DNA of 64,000 nucleotides from Kribbella sp. VKM Ac-2568 (GTDB lineage Bacteria; Actinomycetota; Actinomycetes; Propionibacteriales; Kribbellaceae), in NCBI RefSeq assembly GCF_004345365.1, contig NZ_SLVF01000004.1:186001-250000 (forward strand), given 5' to 3'. The position numbers were made by a program, and so were the translations under genes. The notes below the pieces were generated by a model, which did no database searches, was not told the DNA's origin, and saw only the letters and a list, made by a program, of their open reading frames with translations. Shown here in pieces: positions 7,744 to 16,985 of the stretch (the stretch's first letter is position 1; the number at the start of each line of letters is the position of its first letter).

Positions 7744-8457
7744 GTGACTGCCACTTCTGAAGCCATGCCCGCCCAGCGCAGGCAGTTGGCCGCCCTGAAC
7801 CCGATCCAGCAACTGCAGGCTGGCCAACTCCCGCGCCGCCTGGTCCAGCTCTACCTGGGACTGTTCCTGTACGGCGCCTCGATGGGTCTGATGATCCAGG
7901 GCAACCTCGGCCTGGACCCCTGGGACGTCCTGCACTCCGGCATCACCAAGCACCTGGACGTCAGCTTCGGTACGGTCGTGATCGCGATGAGCTTCGTGGT
8001 GCTGCTCGCGTGGATCCCGCTGCGGCAGTGGCCCGGCCTCGGCACGATCAGCAACGCCATCGTGATCGGCCTGGTCACCGACCTGACGCTGAACACCGTC
8101 GCCCGGCCGGACGAGCTGTGGCTGCGAGCGGTCTTCATGGTCGCCGGGATCGTGGTGAACGGCCTGGCCGGCGCGATGTACATCGGCGCCCAGTTCGGGC
8201 CCGGTCCGCGCGACGGCCTGATGACAGGACTCGTACGGCGGACCGGGCTCAGCGTGCGACTGGTCCGTACGACGATCGAGGTGATCGTGCTCGGGATCGG
8301 CTGGCTGCTAGGTGGTGTCGTCGGCCTCGGGACAGTCGCCTACGCGTTGGCGATCGGACCGATAGTTCACCTCCTGCTGCCGCTGTTCACGGTGAAGCTC
8401 AGCGTGCCAGCGGTTCCAACTCCTTCTCCTCGGCCTCAGGAGCAGCCTGAAGCTTGA
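7744..8457 (+). CDS. yczE: YczE-family integral membrane protein
   Basis: A 237-residue membrane protein of the YczE/YyaS/YitT type with about five hydrophobic helices. Diagnostic stretches are QGNLGLDPWDVLHSGI near residue 55 and the GAQFGPGPRDGLMTGL loop. Its substrate is unknown; relatives are thought to be small transporters. GTG 7744 is chosen (CAGACT 7 nt upstream, no Shine-Dalgarno); ATG 7765 would also preserve the protein. Divergent from its MocR-type regulator. Its last 59 bp overlap the end of the convergent MMPL gene, with both frames keeping natural-looking C-termini. Confidence 0.88.
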   Translation: MTATSEAMPAQRRQLAALNPIQQLQAGQLPRRLVQLYLGLFLYGASMGLMIQGNLGLDPWDVLHSGITKHLDVSFGTVVIAMSFVVLLAWIPLRQWPGLGTISNAIVIGLVTDLTLNTVARPDELWLRAVFMVAGIVVNGLAGAMYIGAQFGPGPRDGLMTGLVRRTGLSVRLVRTTIEVIVLGIGWLLGGVVGLGTVAYALAIGPIVHLLLPLFTVKLSVPAVPTPSPRPQEQPEA

Positions 8458-10564
8458 GTTTGCGCGGCCACCAGGCGCGTGGACCGAGCAGCGCGATGAC
8501 GCTCGGCACCAGGAAGATCGACATCACGAACGCGGAGATCGCGATCCCCGCGGCGACCGAGAAGCCCATCTCCGTGAGCAGCGCCATCCCGGCGAGCATC
8601 AGCGACGAGAACGTGCCCGCCAGGATCAACCCGGCCGCAGCCACCGACGGCCCGCCGTGCTCGATCGCCAGGTCCGCTGCCTCCCGTGGACTCGTACCGC
8701 GTTCGGCCTCCTCCCGCAGCCGGGCGATCATCAGGATGTTGTAGTCGGTGCCGATGGCAACGACGAACAGATAGAGCATGATCGGCAGCGAGAACGTCAC
8801 GCCGGCGTGCCCGGCCGCGCCCTGGAAAACCAGCACCGTCGCGCCGGTGGTGCTGAAGAAGCTGAGCACCACCGCGACCATCAGCAGCAACGGCGCCAGC
8901 AGGCTCCGCAGCAACAGCGCCAGGATGATCGCGATCAACCCGCCCGCGACCGGGAAGATCACCGACAGGTCGCGGCTGTTGGCGTCCCGGATGTCGGTGT
9001 AGCTCGCGCTGACCCCTCCGAGCAGCGCGGTCGTACCGGCAGGAGCCTCGGCGTGCGCGGCGTCCCGGAGCGCGCCATCGACCAGATCCAGCGCCGACTT
9101 CGCGTACGGCGGGTCCGCCAGTACGACGTTGATCTGCGCGACGGTCTTGTCCGGATTGAGCAGTGCCAGTGATCCGTCGGGGGCGGCCGGGAGGACCGAA
9201 CCGACGCCGTTCACCTTCGCCAGTTTCCCGGCGTACGACTGGAGCTCGGCGGGGTTCAGCGGCGTACCGTCAGTGCTCCGGAGGTAGACAGTGGTCGGGT
9301 TGAGCGCGCCGGCCGGGAAGCCTGCCTGCAGGTCCTTGACGGCGCGAGCGGACTCCGTGTCCTTCGGGAGTTGGCTGAAGGCGTCGTAGTCGACCTTCAT
9401 CCCGAGCGCGCCGAGCGCCAGGGCGACCATCAGGCCACCCGAGATCAACGCGACCACGGCTGGACGACGGGCGGTGAATCGGCCGAACCGCTTGAACATC
9501 GCGCCCTTCGGCGTCTTCTGCCAGGACTTCGACGGCCAGAACACCTTCGGGCCGAGTAGCGACACGACGGCCGGGATCAGCGTGATCGCGGCGAAGGCCA
9601 TCACCGCGACGGCGATCGCGAGGCCTGGACCGAGGCTCTTGAAGCCGCCGAACACAGCCAGCAGCAACGCGCTGAAGGCCACCACGATGGCGCCGGCGGC
9701 CGACACGATCACCTCGGACACGCGGGCCGTCGCGGAGACCAGCGCCGCCTTCGGCTGCTCGCCGGCGCGGAGGCGTTCGCGGTACCGGAACAGCAGGAAC
9801 AGGATGTAGTCCGTGCCGACCCCGTAGAGCACCACGGTCAGGATGGTCTGCAGATCCTGCGTCACCTGCAGGTCGAACGCCTTCGCCGCCAGCGCGATCA
9901 GGCCGGGCGCGATCGCGCTGACCAGGCCGACTGTGAGGATCGGCAGGAACGCGGCGACCGGGCTGCGGTAGATGAACAGCAGCAACCCGATGATCAGCAC
10001 GACGGTGGCGATACCGACCACCACGAAGGCGTTGTTGAAGGCGTCCTGGTTGTCGAGGAAGAGCGCGGCGTCACCGGTCACGCCGTACTGGAGTCTGCTG
10101 TCGGCAACGGCTGGTCCGGTCAGGTCTCGGACGTGCTGCACCGCGTCGAGCACGGCCTGGTCGTCCGGCAGTCCCTTCAGCCCGACGCTGATCAACTGGA
10201 CCTGCTTGTTGGGGGAGACCGCCTGCGGACCGGTCACGGCGCCGGTGACCCGATCGATCTTCGCGGCGGTGATCTTGCTCGCGAGGTCGGCGGCCTTCGC
10301 CTGGTCGGCCGCGGTCAGCGCGCCGCCGTCGCCCCGCTTGATCACGATGCTCGCGGTCGCGTCGTTGGTCTGGCCGAACGCGTCGGCGGCCAGTTTCTGC
10401 GCCTGGACCGACTCGTAGGAGTCAGGCAGGAAGCTCGCCTGGTCCTTGTTGGTGACATCCGCGAGCGACGGCGCGAACGCGACCACGGCGATGGCCGCGA
10501 TCACCCACGCGGCGATCACCTTCCAGGGATTGTGGACGACGAATCGTCCGAGCTTGGTGAACAC
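8399..10564 (-). CDS. MMPL/RND-family membrane transporter
   Basis: A 721-residue member of the MMPL (RND) family with the usual duplicated plan: one helix, a periplasm-facing loop of about 150 residues, five helices, then the same again, 12 helices in total. MMPL proteins export lipids, siderophores or toxic compounds with proton drive; the substrate here cannot be read off. It begins MFTKLGRFVVHNPWKVI and ends in a short charged tail. It is divergent from a TetR regulator, with two tandem palindromes between them, so it is probably induced by a ligand of that repressor. Its 3' end overlaps yczE by 59 bp. Confidence 0.92.
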   Translation of the reverse strand: MFTKLGRFVVHNPWKVIAAWVIAAIAVVAFAPSLADVTNKDQASFLPDSYESVQAQKLAADAFGQTNDATASIVIKRGDGGALTAADQAKAADLASKITAAKIDRVTGAVTGPQAVSPNKQVQLISVGLKGLPDDQAVLDAVQHVRDLTGPAVADSRLQYGVTGDAALFLDNQDAFNNAFVVVGIATVVLIIGLLLFIYRSPVAAFLPILTVGLVSAIAPGLIALAAKAFDLQVTQDLQTILTVVLYGVGTDYILFLLFRYRERLRAGEQPKAALVSATARVSEVIVSAAGAIVVAFSALLLAVFGGFKSLGPGLAIAVAVMAFAAITLIPAVVSLLGPKVFWPSKSWQKTPKGAMFKRFGRFTARRPAVVALISGGLMVALALGALGMKVDYDAFSQLPKDTESARAVKDLQAGFPAGALNPTTVYLRSTDGTPLNPAELQSYAGKLAKVNGVGSVLPAAPDGSLALLNPDKTVAQINVVLADPPYAKSALDLVDGALRDAAHAEAPAGTTALLGGVSASYTDIRDANSRDLSVIFPVAGGLIAIILALLLRSLLAPLLLMVAVVLSFFSTTGATVLVFQGAAGHAGVTFSLPIMLYLFVVAIGTDYNILMIARLREEAERGTSPREAADLAIEHGGPSVAAAGLILAGTFSSLMLAGMALLTEMGFSVAAGIAISAFVMSIFLVPSVIALLGPRAWWPRKLKLQAAPEAEEKELEPLAR

Positions 10565-10586
10565 GGGACCCCTCCTGATTCACTGT

Positions 10587-10630
10587 CTACCTGCCGGTCG
10601 GTAGGTAGACTACCTGCCGCCCGGTAGGCA
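10587..10630. promoter_or_regulatory. Two tandem TetR operators
   Basis: Two palindromes built on CTACCTGCC / GGTAGG: 10587-10608 (22 bp, four mismatched pairs at most) and 10610-10630. Their starts are 23 bp apart, about two helical turns, so both dimers would sit on one DNA face between the divergent MMPL and tetR genes. Confidence 0.75.
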
Positions 10631-10652
10631 AGAGAAGTGAGAAGGTGGTGAC

Positions 10653-11267
10653 GTGCAGCACGCGACGAGTCCCCGCGACGGGACCAGAGACCGGACCCGG
10701 GACACCAAGTCCGAGATCCACCAGGCGGCGCTCGAGCTGTTCTCCAGTCGCGGCTACGAGAAGACGAGCCTGCGCGAGATCGCCGAACAGGTCGGCATCA
10801 CCAAGGCGTCGCTGTACTACCACTACTCGTCCAAGCAGGACCTGCTGAAGGCGATCATCGGCACCTTCCTGGACGACATCCAGCAGGTGCTGTCGCTCGT
10901 CGACCAGGTGGAGTGGTCGCCCGAGTCCGAGCGCGAACTGCTCGGCGCCTACCTCGATGTGGTGATCAAGCACCGCGCGACAGGCCCGACCGTACTGCGG
11001 GACGTGGCGGCCGTGCTCGCGGCCTTCGGCGAGGACCTGGAAACGCTGATCGACCGCAGTCGAAACTTCCAGCTCTGGTTGGCGGGCCCCAACCCCACAG
11101 CCAAGGACCGAGTCCTCGCGGCAGCGTCGGTCGAGGTCATCGGCGCCGCCCTGGCCGCCGGCACCGACCAGACCGAGCTCAGCGACGCCGAACTCCGAAC
11201 AGTCCTCCTCGACGCCGCCACCGCAGTCCTAGCCCGCCGCTCCACCCCCACCGAGTCCAAGCTCTAG
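10653..11267 (+). CDS. TetR-family repressor
   Basis: A 204-residue TetR protein. The N-terminal helix-turn-helix is at about 20-65 (HQAALELFSSRGYEKTSLRE, then ITKASLYYHYSSKQDLL), followed by an all-helical ligand domain of the size usual in the family. GTG 10653 follows GAAGGTGG at 10641-10648. It is divergent from the MMPL exporter and the two palindromes at 10587-10630 lie between, so it very likely represses both itself and the exporter and is released by an exported compound. The ligand is unknown. A bidirectional hairpin follows. Confidence 0.92.
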   Translation: MQHATSPRDGTRDRTRDTKSEIHQAALELFSSRGYEKTSLREIAEQVGITKASLYYHYSSKQDLLKAIIGTFLDDIQQVLSLVDQVEWSPESERELLGAYLDVVIKHRATGPTVLRDVAAVLAAFGEDLETLIDRSRNFQLWLAGPNPTAKDRVLAAASVEVIGAALAAGTDQTELSDAELRTVLLDAATAVLARRSTPTESKL

Positions 11268-11285
11268 CAGGCACCTGAACACAGC

Positions 11286-11315
11286 GACGCCGCCAAGGGA
11301 TCCCCTGGCGGCGTC
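11286..11315. terminator. Bidirectional terminator
   Basis: A near-perfect 30-bp palindrome: GACGCCGCCA (11286-11295) pairs with TGGCGGCGTC (11306-11315), and the inner AGGG/CCCC continues the stem. It lies between the convergent tetR and 11338 genes. Confidence 0.75.
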
Positions 11316-11337
11316 GGCGGTTGTATAGCTCAGTGGG

Positions 11338-12369
11338 TCAGAGTTCGTGGCCGGTCTCGCGGGGCTTGCCCTGGCCGGTGGTGGCGGTCTCGCTCTGCTG
11401 TCCGCCGGGCTTCGTGGCGACGGCCTGACTGGCGGGCGCCGTGCCTTGGAGTGCCCACGCCGGATCCTCGGCCCGGTGCCTCCCGGTGCCCGGCTCCTGC
11501 GCTTCCTGGCCCGGCTGACCCGGGGTCTGCTGACCGGGGGTCTGGGGCTGAGCTGGCTGGTTCGGGGTCTTTAGGCCTTCGGCGGCCTGGACCAACTGCT
11601 GAGCGGCAGCCGCCCGCTCCTCCGGGTTCTGGGCGGTGACCAGAGCGTGGAACTTCTGTCCCAGCTCCAGCACCTCCTTCTGCGACATCCCCGACTGGCT
11701 GAGGGTCGGGTCGTGCCGGAAGGCCTGGTACGCCGCCCCGGCCGCCTGCGCCCGAGTCGTGGCGTTGGTCCGCTGCTCCTGAACCCAGCGGGACACGCTG
11801 GCCACGGCCTGCCGCCCACCTTCGGCAACCCGCTGCCCGAAGCCCGCCGTCGCCGCGACAGCCGTCCGGCCCGCGCCGACCACGGCCTCGGCGCCACGCC
11901 GTCCGAGATCAGCTGCCTGCTGCCCAGCCGCGGTCACACCCTCGACACCACGACGACCCAGGTCAGTGGCCTGCTGCCCGAGCTCAGTCGCGCGAGCGAC
12001 CGTGTTCTGACCGAACTCCGTCACCGCCTGGCGCACCTCGCCCACCCGGTTCGCGGTGTTCTGACCGATCTCCGTCGCCCGGTTGGTGGTGGCCTGCCGT
12101 ACCTCGCCCGCCCGGGTTGCCGTGCTCTGCCCGAACTGGCGCACAGAACTGGCCAGCCGCTGGGCGTAGTCGCTCAGCCGGGCCGCGGTCTGCCGGACGA
12201 CCTGGACGACCCGGTTGACCGCGTTGTAGATCGGCGCGAGCGCCTGGTGGGTCTGGATCGAGCGGCGCAGCGCCACCTGCTGGTTCTGGTCGAGGCTCGC
12301 GAGCCACGCCAGTGCAGCCTGCTGGTCGTTCTGCGGGTACATGCCCGGGCCCTGGTGGGGTGTGCTCAT
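11338..12369 (-). CDS. Ala/Gln-rich amphipathic-repeat protein, unknown function
   Basis: A 343-residue protein. Residues about 60-190 are a run of 11-to-18-residue repeats of the type ATELGQQATDLGRRG / ANRVGEVRQAVTEFG, predicted to form long amphipathic helices like those of apolipoproteins or LEA/phasin-like proteins. The last 70 residues are Pro/Gln/Gly-rich (QPQTPGQQTPGQPGQE) and look disordered. No signal peptide. ATG 12369 follows AGGAG; it begins 9 bp after the stop of the gene at 12378, so the two are probably one operon. A structural, storage-granule or surface role is conceivable, but nothing in the sequence decides it. Confidence 0.7.
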   Translation of the reverse strand: MSTPHQGPGMYPQNDQQAALAWLASLDQNQQVALRRSIQTHQALAPIYNAVNRVVQVVRQTAARLSDYAQRLASSVRQFGQSTATRAGEVRQATTNRATEIGQNTANRVGEVRQAVTEFGQNTVARATELGQQATDLGRRGVEGVTAAGQQAADLGRRGAEAVVGAGRTAVAATAGFGQRVAEGGRQAVASVSRWVQEQRTNATTRAQAAGAAYQAFRHDPTLSQSGMSQKEVLELGQKFHALVTAQNPEERAAAAQQLVQAAEGLKTPNQPAQPQTPGQQTPGQPGQEAQEPGTGRHRAEDPAWALQGTAPASQAVATKPGGQQSETATTGQGKPRETGHEL

Positions 12370-12377
12370 CCGAACTC

Positions 12378-12959
12378 CTAGTCGAGGTAGACCGCGTAGT
12401 TGACGCCGACCGCCGGAGTCAGCGGGTCCCGCGTCGGCTTGCTGGTGAACAGCTGGAACTGGGCGCCCGGGCGAAGCCAGACGGCGAGGTGCCGCCGGTC
12501 CGCGCCCGCGCCGGGGGCCCACTCGTCCAGGAACGCCGGGCTGCTTTCGTCGCCGACGTAGTCGGGCTCACCCCAGTGCTTGCGGGCCAGCTCCAGGTGG
12601 TCCGGCCAGTGCGCGTCGAGCCCCGTCTCGGCCTGCTCGATGTCGTCCGGCCCGATCTGGTACGCCGACCAGCCGCTGTTGCGGCAGTCGGAGAAGACCA
12701 ACCCGGCGAACGCGATCATGGTGGTTCCGCGCGGAGTGACGAACCCCCAGCCGGCGGACGTCTCGTCGATGGTGTCGGTTGCCTCCAGCGGCCACGGCTG
12801 CCAGCCGGTCGCAGCGGAGACCCGGTGCACGAGGGCGCGGACGACCTCCATCCCGGTGTCCTCGGTGTCAGGCCCCGCCACAGCGGTCCAGTCCGGAACC
12901 TCGGCGAGCTCCGCCATCGCCTGGGCGTCCTCGTCGAGCGGCCTGTCCTGCGTCTTCAT
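12378..12959 (-). CDS. Hypothetical soluble protein (193 aa)
   Basis: A 193-residue acidic protein with many Trp (GWQPWPLE, DHLELARKHWGEPDY). No signal peptide or membrane segment, and no family recognised. ATG 12959 is chosen because GGAAGGAAC precedes it; an in-frame GTG/ATG further upstream (to 13031) would add a Gly/Arg leader without a ribosome-binding site. The next gene (11338-12369) starts 8 bp downstream, indicating a two-gene operon of unknown function. Confidence 0.7.
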   Translation of the reverse strand: MKTQDRPLDEDAQAMAELAEVPDWTAVAGPDTEDTGMEVVRALVHRVSAATGWQPWPLEATDTIDETSAGWGFVTPRGTTMIAFAGLVFSDCRNSGWSAYQIGPDDIEQAETGLDAHWPDHLELARKHWGEPDYVGDESSPAFLDEWAPGAGADRRHLAVWLRPGAQFQLFTSKPTRDPLTPAVGVNYAVYLD

Positions 12960-13117
12960 CCGCGTCGTTCCTTCCGTCCGCGACTGCGCGTCATCCCGCA
13001 AACCGTAGGGCTCCGGCAGGGTCATCGCCACCCGCTGTCCACAGGCTCTCGGGCGGTCGATGTCGCCACTGTGGACGGGCTGCTCGGCCGGATAGGACCA
13101 GGCCTTACGCTGGTCCG

Positions 13118-14272
13118 GTGAATCACGAACACCAGTACGGCTTCGAGACGCTTGCCATCCACGCCGGGAACGAGCCCGACCCCACCACCGGAGCGGTGGT
13201 GCCGCCGATCTATGCGACCAGCACCTACAAGCAGGACGGTGTCGGCGGGCTCCGCAACGGCTACGAGTACTCCCGGTCGGCCAACCCGACCCGGACCGCG
13301 CTCGAGGAGTGTCTGGCCGCGATCGAGTCGGGCACCCGGGGCTTCGCCTTCGCCAGCGGTCTCGCCGCCGAAGACACCCTGATCCGCTCGCTCTGCGTGC
13401 CGGGTGACCACGTGGTCTTCCCCGACGACGCGTACGGCGGCACGTTCCGGCTGTTCTCCAAGGTGCTCGGCGCCTGGGGTGTCGAGATGACCCCGGCCGC
13501 GGTGACGCACCCGGCCGCGATCCGGGCCGCGATCCGCCCGGGCAAGACCAAGGTGGTCTGGCTCGAGACGCCGACGAACCCGCTGCTGAACGTGGCCGAC
13601 ATCGCGATCGTGGCGCAGATCGCGCACGACGCCGGCGCCCTGCTGGTCGTCGACAACACCTTCGCCTCGCCGTACCTGCAGCAGCCGCTCGAACTGGGCG
13701 CAGACGTGGTCGTGCACTCGACCACGAAGTACATGGGTGGGCACTCGGACGTGGTCGGCGGCGCGCTGATCGTCCGCGACGCGGAACTGGCCGAGAAGAT
13801 CGCCTTCCACCAGAACGCGATCGGCGCCGTCGCCGGGCCGTTCGACTCCTGGCTGGTACTGCGCGGCATCAAGACGCTCGGCGTCCGGATGGACCGGCAC
13901 AGCGACAACGCGGAGAAGGTCGTCGAGTTCCTGCAGCGCCACAAGGACGTCACCTCGGTGCTGTACCCGGGCGTCGACGGCCACCCCGGCCACGAGACCG
14001 CCGCCAAGCAGATGAAGCGGTACGGCGGGATCGTGTCGTTCCGGGTCTCCGGCGGCGAGCAGCACGCGATCGACATCTGCAACAAGGCCGAGGTCTTCAT
14101 CCTGGGCGAATCGCTCGGCGGCGTGGAGTCGCTGATCGAGCACCCGGGCAAGATGACGCACGCCTCGGTCGCGGGCACTCCGCTGGAGGTCCCGGCCGAC
14201 CTGGTCCGGCTCAGCGTCGGCATCGAGACGATCGATGACCTGCTGACGGACCTCGACCGCGCGCTGTCCTAG
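13118..14272 (+). CDS. metB: Cystathionine gamma-synthase
   Basis: A 384-residue PLP enzyme of the Cys/Met metabolism family that joins O-succinyl- or O-acetyl-homoserine with cysteine to make cystathionine in methionine synthesis. The PLP lysine is Lys204 in VHSTTKYMGGHSDVVGG; YEYSRSANPTR and the DNTFASPYLQQPLELGADVV block are family hallmarks. Cystathionine gamma-lyase and homoserine sulfhydrylase are close relatives and not excluded. GTG 13118 has no Shine-Dalgarno but TACGCT stands 6 nt upstream, so the mRNA is probably leaderless. The M. tuberculosis orthologue Rv1079 lies beside greA; here greA is 22.6 kb away. Confidence 0.92.
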   Translation: MNHEHQYGFETLAIHAGNEPDPTTGAVVPPIYATSTYKQDGVGGLRNGYEYSRSANPTRTALEECLAAIESGTRGFAFASGLAAEDTLIRSLCVPGDHVVFPDDAYGGTFRLFSKVLGAWGVEMTPAAVTHPAAIRAAIRPGKTKVVWLETPTNPLLNVADIAIVAQIAHDAGALLVVDNTFASPYLQQPLELGADVVVHSTTKYMGGHSDVVGGALIVRDAELAEKIAFHQNAIGAVAGPFDSWLVLRGIKTLGVRMDRHSDNAEKVVEFLQRHKDVTSVLYPGVDGHPGHETAAKQMKRYGGIVSFRVSGGEQHAIDICNKAEVFILGESLGGVESLIEHPGKMTHASVAGTPLEVPADLVRLSVGIETIDDLLTDLDRALS

Positions 14273-14300
14273 TGGCACGTCTCGTGGAGAGCCACCAGCC

Positions 14301-15674
14301 GTGAGCCTGGTGGTTGCGGTCGACTTCGGGTCGACCTTCACCAAAGCGATCGCGGTGGACGCCGGCTCGGGTGACCTGATCGCCCGGGCCGAACACCGCA
14401 CCACCGTCGACACCGACGTGATGGACGGCTGGCATGCCTGCCGTACTGCGTTGCTGGCGGCGGACTCCGGCGTCGCCACGGCCGAGGTGCTCGCCTGCTC
14501 GAGTGCGGGCGGGGGACTGCGGATCGGTGTCGTCGGCAACGAGGAACTGGTCACCGCGGAGGCGGGCCGCCGGGTCGCGTTGTCCAGCGGCGGCCGGGTG
14601 GTTGCCGTGGTCAACGGTGGGCTGACGGCAACGTCGTTGAAGAAGTTGCGGGCCGAGCGCCCCGATGTCGTACTGCTCCTGGGCGGTACGGACGGCGGCA
14701 ACTCGGCCGTGATCACCCAGGCCGCGTCCGTGCTGGCGAAGTACCGGTGGCGTCGTCCGGTGGTGACGGCCGGCAACGTCGAGGCGCAGGCGTCAATCGC
14801 GGAGATGTTGTCGGAGGCAAGCGTTCCGCACGTGCTCGCGGACAACGTGGTGCCGGAGATCGGCGTGTTCGCCCCGGACAGCGCGCGAGCCGCGATCCGC
14901 GAGATGTTCCTTGCCCACGTGATCGGCGGGAAGAACCTGTCTCGCGATCCAGGCTTCGCCGCGATGGTCCGCGCCGCCACTCCGGACGTCGTACTGCGGG
15001 GTGTCGAGGTGCTCGCCAAGCTGCACGGGGACGTCGCCGTGGTGGACATCGGCGGCGCGACCACCGACGTGCACTCGGTGATCGAACTGGACCCCGAGGA
15101 CGCGAACCTCGGCCGCGAGGTGGTGGCGACCCACCCGGTCACCCGCACGGTCGAAGGCGACCTCGGCATGCGGTGGAGCGCAGTACCGGTGGTTGCCGCG
15201 GGAATCGAGGCCGGGCTGGTCTCCGCGGATGACGCCGAGCTGGCGCAGGCGGCGACACGGCGACACGATGACCCGTCGTACCTGCCGGGCGGGGCGGTCG
15301 AGGCGTCGTACGACGAGACGCTGGCGCGGGTGGCCGCGACGGTGGCGCTGCGGCGGCACGCCGGACGGCAGCGGGTGGTGTTCGGGCCGGGTGGGCGCGT
15401 GATCGAGCGGTCCGGGAAGGACCTGCGCGAGGTCGACCTGCTGGTCGGGTCCGGGGGAGTGCTGCGGCACAACGGGCCCGAGGTGGCGGCCCGGATCCTC
15501 GGCTCGGTTGCCGCCGGCGCCCAGGAGGAGGGCTGGCTGGTCCCGTCCGACGCACGCACCTGTGTCGATACCGACTACGTCCTCGCGGGCGTCGGACTCC
15601 TCGCAGATCTTGATCCAGCAACGGCTGAAGGACTAGCCGCCCACATTCATGGAACGGTCGAAGCGGGGCACTAG
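14301..15674 (+). CDS. MutL/GlmL-family ATPase (glutamate mutase-associated)
   Basis: A 457-residue protein of the MutL/GlmL family (not the mismatch-repair MutL), an actin/ASKHA-fold ATPase. It has the phosphate-1 motif VVAVDFGSTFTKAI (3-16) and a second phosphate motif AVVDIGGATTDVHSV. In clostridia GlmL is encoded between the two subunits of cobalamin-dependent glutamate mutase and is thought to maintain the enzyme; here no mutase subunit is nearby, so its partner is unknown. GTG 14301 with GGAG at 14286-14289 is accepted. It follows metB by 28 bp and may be cotranscribed. Confidence 0.82.
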   Translation: MSLVVAVDFGSTFTKAIAVDAGSGDLIARAEHRTTVDTDVMDGWHACRTALLAADSGVATAEVLACSSAGGGLRIGVVGNEELVTAEAGRRVALSSGGRVVAVVNGGLTATSLKKLRAERPDVVLLLGGTDGGNSAVITQAASVLAKYRWRRPVVTAGNVEAQASIAEMLSEASVPHVLADNVVPEIGVFAPDSARAAIREMFLAHVIGGKNLSRDPGFAAMVRAATPDVVLRGVEVLAKLHGDVAVVDIGGATTDVHSVIELDPEDANLGREVVATHPVTRTVEGDLGMRWSAVPVVAAGIEAGLVSADDAELAQAATRRHDDPSYLPGGAVEASYDETLARVAATVALRRHAGRQRVVFGPGGRVIERSGKDLREVDLLVGSGGVLRHNGPEVAARILGSVAAGAQEEGWLVPSDARTCVDTDYVLAGVGLLADLDPATAEGLAAHIHGTVEAGH

Positions 15675-15704
15675 TCTCGGGACAACTAAGATCCCGGAGG
15701 TGTC

Positions 15705-16985
15705 ATGAGCGGACCGGACGAGCCGGTGGGGCGGGACGACTCGGCCGCGGTGCCGGAGGTCGGACGCGACGAGCCGAGTCCCGTAGCGGACAACGGCGTC
15801 GCCGGGGAGGTCAGCGACACGGTCGTCCCGGACCCGGAAAAGCATCTGGTGGCGGCGTCCAGCAAGGGGCCGGTGGATCTCGGGGTCACGCCGGGGATGC
15901 AGATCGCGAGTGCGTGGGCCTGGCGCTTCCTGGTGATCGTAGCCGCGGTCGTGGTGATCGGCTGGGGGATGCGCTACCTCTCCGAGGTCGTCGTCCCGGT
16001 CACGGTCGGAGTGCTGCTGACCGCCTTGCTCATTCCTGTGACGCTGGGGTTGCACAAGTTGGGATTGCCGCGCGGCCCATCCGCCGGCATCACCGTGCTC
16101 GGCACGATCGTGGTGATCGCCGGACTGCTGACGTTGGTCGGTACGCAGATCGCGAACCAGTTCGACCGGCTGTCGACCCAGGTCGGCGAAGGTGTGCAGA
16201 AGGTGCGCGACCTGCTCCGGATCAACTTCGGGCTGTCCGAGCAGGACATCACCAACTCCCTGAACAATCTCCGCGAGTCCATCATGAGCGGCGGCGCGCT
16301 CGGTCAGCGCGCGGCCGAGGTCGGTACGACGGCGACCCACGTGGTGGCCGGGCTCTTCATCGCCCTGTTCTGCCTGTTCTTCTTCCTCTACCAGGGCGAG
16401 CAGATCTGGGCCTGGGTGGTCCGGCTGTTCCCGCGGCATGCACGCGAGAAGGCGGACTCGTCCGGGCGGAAGGCCTGGGTGTCGCTGACGGCCTTCGTCC
16501 GCGCGACCATCATCGTCGCGTTCGTGGACGCCTTCGGGATCGCGCTCGGCGCGGCGATCCTCGGGCTGCCGCTGGTCAGCGCGATCGGGATCCTGGTCTT
16601 CGTCGGCGCATTCGTGCCAGTGGTCGGCGCCCTGGTCAGCGGCATCGTCGCGGTCCTGGTCGCGCTGGTCGCCAAGGGCCCGATCGTCGCGATCATCATG
16701 CTGGGCGTCGTGATCGGCGTGCAGCAACTGGAGGCGCACGTGCTCCAGCCGTTCCTCCTCGGCCGGGCCGTCAGCGTCCACCCGCTGGCAGTCATCCTCG
16801 CAATCGCGACCGGCGTGGTGGTCGCGGGAATCGTCGGCGCCCTGATCGCAGTACCAACCGCCGCCGTCGTCAACACCATCGTCAACCACCTGGCCGGCAA
16901 CGACGTAGACCCAGAACCCCCACGCCCCCTACCCCGCCGAAGACCGCACAGCCCACCCCCCGAACCATCCGATCCCTCAATCTGA
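15705..16985 (+). CDS. AI-2E family transporter-like membrane protein
   Basis: A 426-residue member of the AI-2E/UPF0118 family (PF01594): an acidic N-terminal extension of about 65 residues, then roughly eight membrane helices in the family pattern, including the long amphipathic stretch before LFIALFCLFFFLYQGEQIW and the closing VLQPFLLGRAVSVHPLAV motif. Members have been linked to autoinducer-2 export and to sodium/proton antiport; the substrate here is open. ATG 15705 follows GGAGG (15696-15700). The tail is Pro/Arg-rich. It ends 9 bp inside the convergent hemerythrin gene. Confidence 0.9.
   Translation: MSGPDEPVGRDDSAAVPEVGRDEPSPVADNGVAGEVSDTVVPDPEKHLVAASSKGPVDLGVTPGMQIASAWAWRFLVIVAAVVVIGWGMRYLSEVVVPVTVGVLLTALLIPVTLGLHKLGLPRGPSAGITVLGTIVVIAGLLTLVGTQIANQFDRLSTQVGEGVQKVRDLLRINFGLSEQDITNSLNNLRESIMSGGALGQRAAEVGTTATHVVAGLFIALFCLFFFLYQGEQIWAWVVRLFPRHAREKADSSGRKAWVSLTAFVRATIIVAFVDAFGIALGAAILGLPLVSAIGILVFVGAFVPVVGALVSGIVAVLVALVAKGPIVAIIMLGVVIGVQQLEAHVLQPFLLGRAVSVHPLAVILAIATGVVVAGIVGALIAVPTAAVVNTIVNHLAGNDVDPEPPRPLPRRRPHSPPPEPSDPSI

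Noticed and set aside
11322..11345. tRNA-like 5' segment TATAGCTCAGTGGGTCAGAG
   Set aside because: It matches a tRNA D-arm/A-box pattern, but no T-arm GGTTCGAATCC, anticodon stem or acceptor pairing follows, and it lies at the 3' end of the 11338-12369 gene.
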